Below are positions 21,343-23,010 of a stretch of 23,010 nucleotides of DNA, piece after piece. The DNA is from Bacteroidota bacterium (lineage in GTDB: Bacteria > Bacteroidota > Bacteroidia > Bacteroidales > GCA-2748055). How positions within the stretch are numbered: position 1 is the first letter of the stretch; every line of letters starts with the position of its first letter. The stretch lies in the NCBI GenBank assembly GCA_030642565.1, contig DAOWNM010000005.1, positions 1-23,010 on the forward strand. Direction: 5' to 3'. Below the pieces are notes generated by a model. That model was not told the origin of the DNA and searched no databases. It saw only the letters and a list, made by a program, of their open reading frames with translations. The position numbers and the translations under genes are program-made.

Positions 21343-23010
21343 ATGAAGAAGATTCTGTTATTCCTCCTAACACCGCTGCTGTTTTCATGCCAACCAAAGT
21401 TTGAAGCGGAGATCACCATACCCGAAATTGAGGACCATATTACCTTTATGGCCTCCGATGAACTGAAAGGGCGTTACCCGGGAACTCCTGAGGACCTTCA
21501 GCTTGCCACTTACCTTGCTGATGAGTTTAAAAATGCGGGACTGAACCTCTATGAGAAAACAGGGATGCAGCATTTTGATATCGTAAAGGAGATTGAAGCT
21601 GGACCAACCAACCGTTTCCTGCTGGGCGATTCAGAACTTACACTGGGCACTGACTTCTCACTCTTCTCTTTCAGCCATTCAGGAACGGTAAAAAGTGAAG
21701 TGATCTTCGCTGGTTATGGGTTCCAGATCGATGAAGAGGAGATCCAATGGGATGACTATGCTTCTCTGAATGCAGAAGGCAGATGGGTGATGATCCTGCG
21801 CGGTGTACCTGGAAAACAGGAACCCACCTCGCCTTATGTTAATTACAGTGAGGACCGGGGAAAAGCACTACTCGCTTCGGACCAGGGCGCTGCAGGTGTA
21901 ATTTTTGTATCAGGTAGCTCCTTTGATCCTGAGGACCGGCTGGTAGAGCTGAAAGGAAAACAGCACCCCCTCTCCATCCCGGTGGTACATTTAAGCCGGA
22001 ATGCTGCTGATCAACTGCTTGCGACATCCGGACATGACAGCCTTTCCCTTATTGAATCCGAATTGACCCATGCACTTCAACCATCCTCCTTTTCCACTGG
22101 TTTGGAAGTGGATATCACGGTGGACCTCCAGCCCATAAAGATGGAGACCTCCAATGTGATAGCCATACTGAAAGGGTCTGATCCACTGCTGAAAAACGAG
22201 TATGTGGTGATCGGTGCCCATCACGACCACCTGGGTATGGGCGGACCCGGAACCTCTTCACGTGCACCCGATACAGTAGCCGTTCATTATGGTGCGGACG
22301 ACAATGCATCGGGCGTGGCAGGGGTACTTGAAGTCTCGGAATGGCTGAGTTCCCAATCACCCAAACGAAGCGTGCTCTTCGCCACCTTTGGCGCAGAGGA
22401 GATGGGACTGATAGGATCCAAATACCTGGCAGAAAATCCGCCTGTCGATCTGACTGATATCCAGGCGATGATCAACCTGGATATGGTTGGACGGCTGAAC
22501 GAAGAGCGCCAGTTGCAGATCGGCGGAGTTGGTACCTCGCCCGGCTTCAAAAATTTGCTCGACTCGATCAATAACAACTATGGATTCAACCTGAAATACG
22601 CCAACGAAGGGTATGGCCCTTCCGATCATGCCTCCTTTTATGCAAAAGATGTGCCGGTACTCTTTATCTCCACCGGTGCCCATCCCGATTACCATACACC
22701 AGCCGACAATATTGCGGCCATCAACTGGGAGGGGACACGGGAGGTGATCTCATTTGCAGCCGAAGTAGCAGCAGCACTGGCCAACCAGGAGGAGCGCATC
22801 GCCTTTGCTGAAGCGGGACCCAAAGTGAAGGGTTCATCGCGCGGAATGCGGGGCGGAATCACCCTGGGACTGATGCCCGATATGATCTACGACGGAAGCG
22901 AGGGTATGCCGGTGATGCTTGTGACCGAAGGAAAACCAGCTGCTGTGGGTGGTATTCAGAAAGGAGATATCATTGTTTCCATTGAAGGCAAGAGTGTTGG
23001 AAATGTATAC
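21343..23010 (+). CDS. M28-family zinc metallopeptidase lipoprotein with PDZ-like C-terminus (3' end cut by window)
   Basis: Probable zinc aminopeptidase acting outside the cytoplasm. 556 codons are present and the frame is open to the window end. The N-terminus is a lipoprotein signal with lipobox LFSC (C16). Residues about 100-240 match a protease-associated (PA)-type insert. The M28 catalytic part (about 268-480) shows H293 and D295 (GAHHDHLG), D319/D320 (GADDNASG), E352/E353 (GAEEMG), D380 (INLDMVGRL) and the last histidine in YHTPADN (H451). From about 505 a PDZ-like region begins (LGLMPD, then GGIQKGDIIVSIEGKSV), an arrangement known in Bacteroidota M28 proteins. Two peptidase lipoproteins (this and the M24 enzyme) flank the window's two large operons, but nothing links them further. 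Confidence 0.93.
   Translation, partial: MKKILLFLLTPLLFSCQPKFEAEITIPEIEDHITFMASDELKGRYPGTPEDLQLATYLADEFKNAGLNLYEKTGMQHFDIVKEIEAGPTNRFLLGDSELTLGTDFSLFSFSHSGTVKSEVIFAGYGFQIDEEEIQWDDYASLNAEGRWVMILRGVPGKQEPTSPYVNYSEDRGKALLASDQGAAGVIFVSGSSFDPEDRLVELKGKQHPLSIPVVHLSRNAADQLLATSGHDSLSLIESELTHALQPSSFSTGLEVDITVDLQPIKMETSNVIAILKGSDPLLKNEYVVIGAHHDHLGMGGPGTSSRAPDTVAVHYGADDNASGVAGVLEVSEWLSSQSPKRSVLFATFGAEEMGLIGSKYLAENPPVDLTDIQAMINLDMVGRLNEERQLQIGGVGTSPGFKNLLDSINNNYGFNLKYANEGYGPSDHASFYAKDVPVLFISTGAHPDYHTPADNIAAINWEGTREVISFAAEVAAALANQEERIAFAEAGPKVKGSSRGMRGGITLGLMPDMIYDGSEGMPVMLVTEGKPAAVGGIQKGDIIVSIEGKSVGNVY

Noticed and set aside
1..23010. CRISPR arrays, insertion sequences, prophage, tRNA or rRNA genes
   Set aside because: No regularly spaced repeats, transposase or phage genes, or cloverleaf or rRNA sequence was seen on either strand; the window is occupied by conserved housekeeping-type genes.

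Overview
The window is a gene-dense chromosomal segment of a bacterium from the Bacteroidota, probably a Bacteroidales/Marinilabiliales-type lineage. This placement is inferred. The evidence is: promoters of the TTTG / TAnnTTTG type, weak Shine-Dalgarno sequences, a fused phosphatase-dehydratase HisB and fused HisIE, a long-form HisG, and a beta-propeller sensor protein of a type common in this phylum. There is no rRNA, tRNA, insertion sequence, prophage or CRISPR array, and it reads as core genome.

Layout. (1) 1-3252, minus: the 5' 1084 codons of a membrane sensor with periplasmic two-component-regulator propeller repeats, a Y_Y_Y domain, one membrane helix, a coiled coil and a SpoIIE/PP2C serine phosphatase; its last residues lie beyond base 1. 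(2) 3278-5214, plus: a lipoprotein M24 (Xaa-Pro aminopeptidase-like) peptidase followed by a small cyclophilin. (3) 5232-12245, minus: a complete eight-gene histidine operon, hisG-D-C-B-H-A-F-IE, tightly packed with overlaps or short gaps. (4) 12246-12489: the control region of that operon. It holds a Bacteroidota-type promoter, an 18-residue leader peptide with six consecutive His codons, and a strong intrinsic terminator that ends 7 bases before hisG. This is a classical histidine attenuator in layout. (5) 12490-14480: divergent genes for a YihY/BrkB-family membrane protein and a membrane-anchored TlpA-like thioredoxin, with opposed promoters between them. (6) 14473-21162, minus: a seven-gene efflux operon (TetR regulator, TolC-like outer-membrane protein, lipoprotein adaptor, two separate ABC ATPases, two ABC-2 permeases), arranged like the enterobacterial CecR-YbhGFSR system. 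(7) 21343-23010, plus: the first 556 codons of a lipoprotein M28 metallopeptidase with a C-terminal PDZ-like region, cut by the window end.

How the genes work together. The his operon covers all ten steps from PRPP and ATP to histidine, and its leader would couple transcription to the supply of charged tRNA-His. The efflux operon encodes a full tripartite pump from inner membrane to outer membrane. TetR probably represses it through a GTTTAAC-type inverted repeat in the 180-base gap shared with the M28 gene. The two ATPases have complementary defects in their motifs, which suggests an obligate heterodimer with one working and one degenerate ATP site.

The most notable item is the histidine attenuator. 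I found no evidence of a wholly new multi-gene system.
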